This document shows positions 63,307 through 64,000 of a stretch of DNA of 64,000 nucleotides, in pieces. Within the stretch, counting starts at the first letter, position 1. The number at the start of each line of letters is the position of its first letter. The DNA comes from JACRPH01 sp041665465 (GTDB lineage Archaea > Nanobdellota > Nanobdellia > Woesearchaeales > GW2011-AR9), in NCBI GenBank assembly GCA_041665465.1, contig JBAYIU010000001.1:124001-188000 (forward strand), read 5' to 3'. Both the position numbers and the translations under genes were made by a program. A model generated the notes under the pieces. That model was given only the letters and a program-made list of their open reading frames with translations, was not told the origin of the DNA and searched no databases.

Positions 63307-64000
63307 CTTTTATCTTGATACATTCCCCTTAAAGTAAGGAACATTAATTCTCTTACTTTGGAATCGAACTCTTCTCTAAAAGGAGTGTCGATGATGTAAT
63401 GATCGACAACTGTAGTCATCTTATTCTCCCAAGGAAGAGCGTCAATATGAGCAATATACACTTCAGGTTTTCTACCAGATTTAGGAACAGTGCTACGAGG
63501 AGCAGCAGAACTTTCTACTAATACTCGTACTTCCCTTTGTTCTTCAGGAGGAACATCTTTATTCAGCGCTTTACTGAATATACGATAAGTATTGCGAGCA
63601 CTTTCTCTGACTGCATCTTCAGAAATGAAATGAGCTCTTCCTTTATGCTTTTCTCCGAGAACTGTTCTTGCTTCTCGAGCATAAGGAACTATGGTTGCAC
63701 ATAAGTAACTAGATGCACCTGGGAAAGTTAATACCGGTGCTAGTCGAGAAGAGGTTTCTACTAAAGCAAGAAGATATCCTTCTCTTCCACCTTCAATTAA
63801 AGAACCTTCTTTACCAGAAAAGTAATGGGATAATCCACTCCACTGCAAAGCACTCGCCACTGCACCCTGATGCAAAACGTTTAACAACATTAATTCTCGA
63901 CCATATTCTTTTTGATACTCGTTAGCACAATCACGGGCAACATTAGCTCTAACCCATTCTTCAGGAGTGTAAGCTAGAGTCTGGCCAGGTTTTAAAGACC
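63303..64000 (-). CDS. CinA/PncC-like NMN deamidase-like protein, 5' end outside the window
   Basis: The frame is open to the right edge, so the N-terminus is missing; the visible start reads LKPGQTLAYTPEEWVRANVA. An internal ATG at 63890 is not the start. The part EGSLIEGGREGYLLALVETS, then FPGASSYLCATIVPYAREA, resembles the CinA C-terminal domain (AESCTGG...PGSSAYF...YSNEAK), with the first motif altered. CinA/PncC converts NMN to NaMN. The protein is longer than the domain and may contain more. Next in the operon are NadD-like, NadE and NAD-kinase-like proteins. Confidence 0.65.
   Translation of the reverse strand, partial: SLKPGQTLAYTPEEWVRANVARDCANEYQKEYGRELMLLNVLHQGAVASALQWSGLSHYFSGKEGSLIEGGREGYLLALVETSSRLAPVLTFPGASSYLCATIVPYAREARTVLGEKHKGRAHFISEDAVRESARNTYRIFSKALNKDVPPEEQREVRVLVESSAAPRSTVPKSGRKPEVYIAHIDALPWENKMTTVVDHYIIDTPFREEFDSKVRELMFLTLRGMYQDKR

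Overview
The window is a low-GC archaeal chromosome segment. The archaeal evidence is direct: 16S, tRNA-Ala and 23S genes, a fused-type archaeal S15 ribosomal protein, archaeal topoisomerase I with C-terminal zinc ribbons, RtcB, TFS-like transcript-cleavage factor, TrmB, Lrp and AbrB-PhoU regulators, and many genes with a TATA box about 26 nt before the ATG (leaderless transcripts) mixed with GGAGG-led genes inside operons. Tiny intergenic gaps and the many short proteins without recognisable families suggest a DPANN-type lineage (Woesearchaeota/Pacearchaeota-like). That placement is inference and needs the 16S sequence searched.

Layout. 1-2.5 kb: an edge gene, a PLP enzyme with a site-2-type M50 protease, and a TFS-like factor. 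2.5-8.2 kb (minus strand): a dense run of eleven small secreted, lipoprotein-like or membrane-anchored proteins, headed by a possible beta-barrel protein. 8.3-9.3 kb: a tandem Lrp-type regulator divergent from that run. 9.4-11.7 kb (plus strand): four more exported proteins. 11.8-15.7 kb: an orphan 528-aa protein, RtcB and an ART-like protein. 16.2-21.5 kb: a membrane protein, a three-gene metabolic operon (dehydrogenase, inositol-phosphatase-like, class III aminotransferase), and a divergent AbrB-PhoU regulator that seems to start at ATT. 21.5-36.4 kb: a methyltransferase-like protein, a UPF1-like helicase and an accessory zone with an ART-like protein followed by two secreted HExxH proteins, another HExxH protein, a J-domain protein, and many orphans. 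36.5-41.7 kb: the rRNA operon on the minus strand, whose tRNA-Ala carries a 34-nt two-hairpin insertion in the D-loop. 41.7-54.5 kb: PurF, a three-copy family of small proteins, S15 with a structured leader, topoisomerase I, TrmB, an HD hydrolase and a minimal ATP-dependent ligase. 54.6-60.3 kb: an orphan 500-aa protein, an APH-like kinase, a second AbrB-PhoU regulator, a Gly-rich member of a bacterial uncharacterised family and a HAD protein. 60.4-64 kb: a four-gene operon that in transcription order reads CinA/PncC-like, NadD-like, NadE, NAD-kinase-like, i.e. a possible NMN to NADP route in reaction order.

The leading candidates for undescribed biology are the regulated secreted-protein locus (2.5-11.7 kb), the ART-like plus secreted-protease cassette (28.5-30.2 kb), the D-loop insertion in tRNA-Ala, the S15 leader, the ATT start, and the compact NAD(P) operon.
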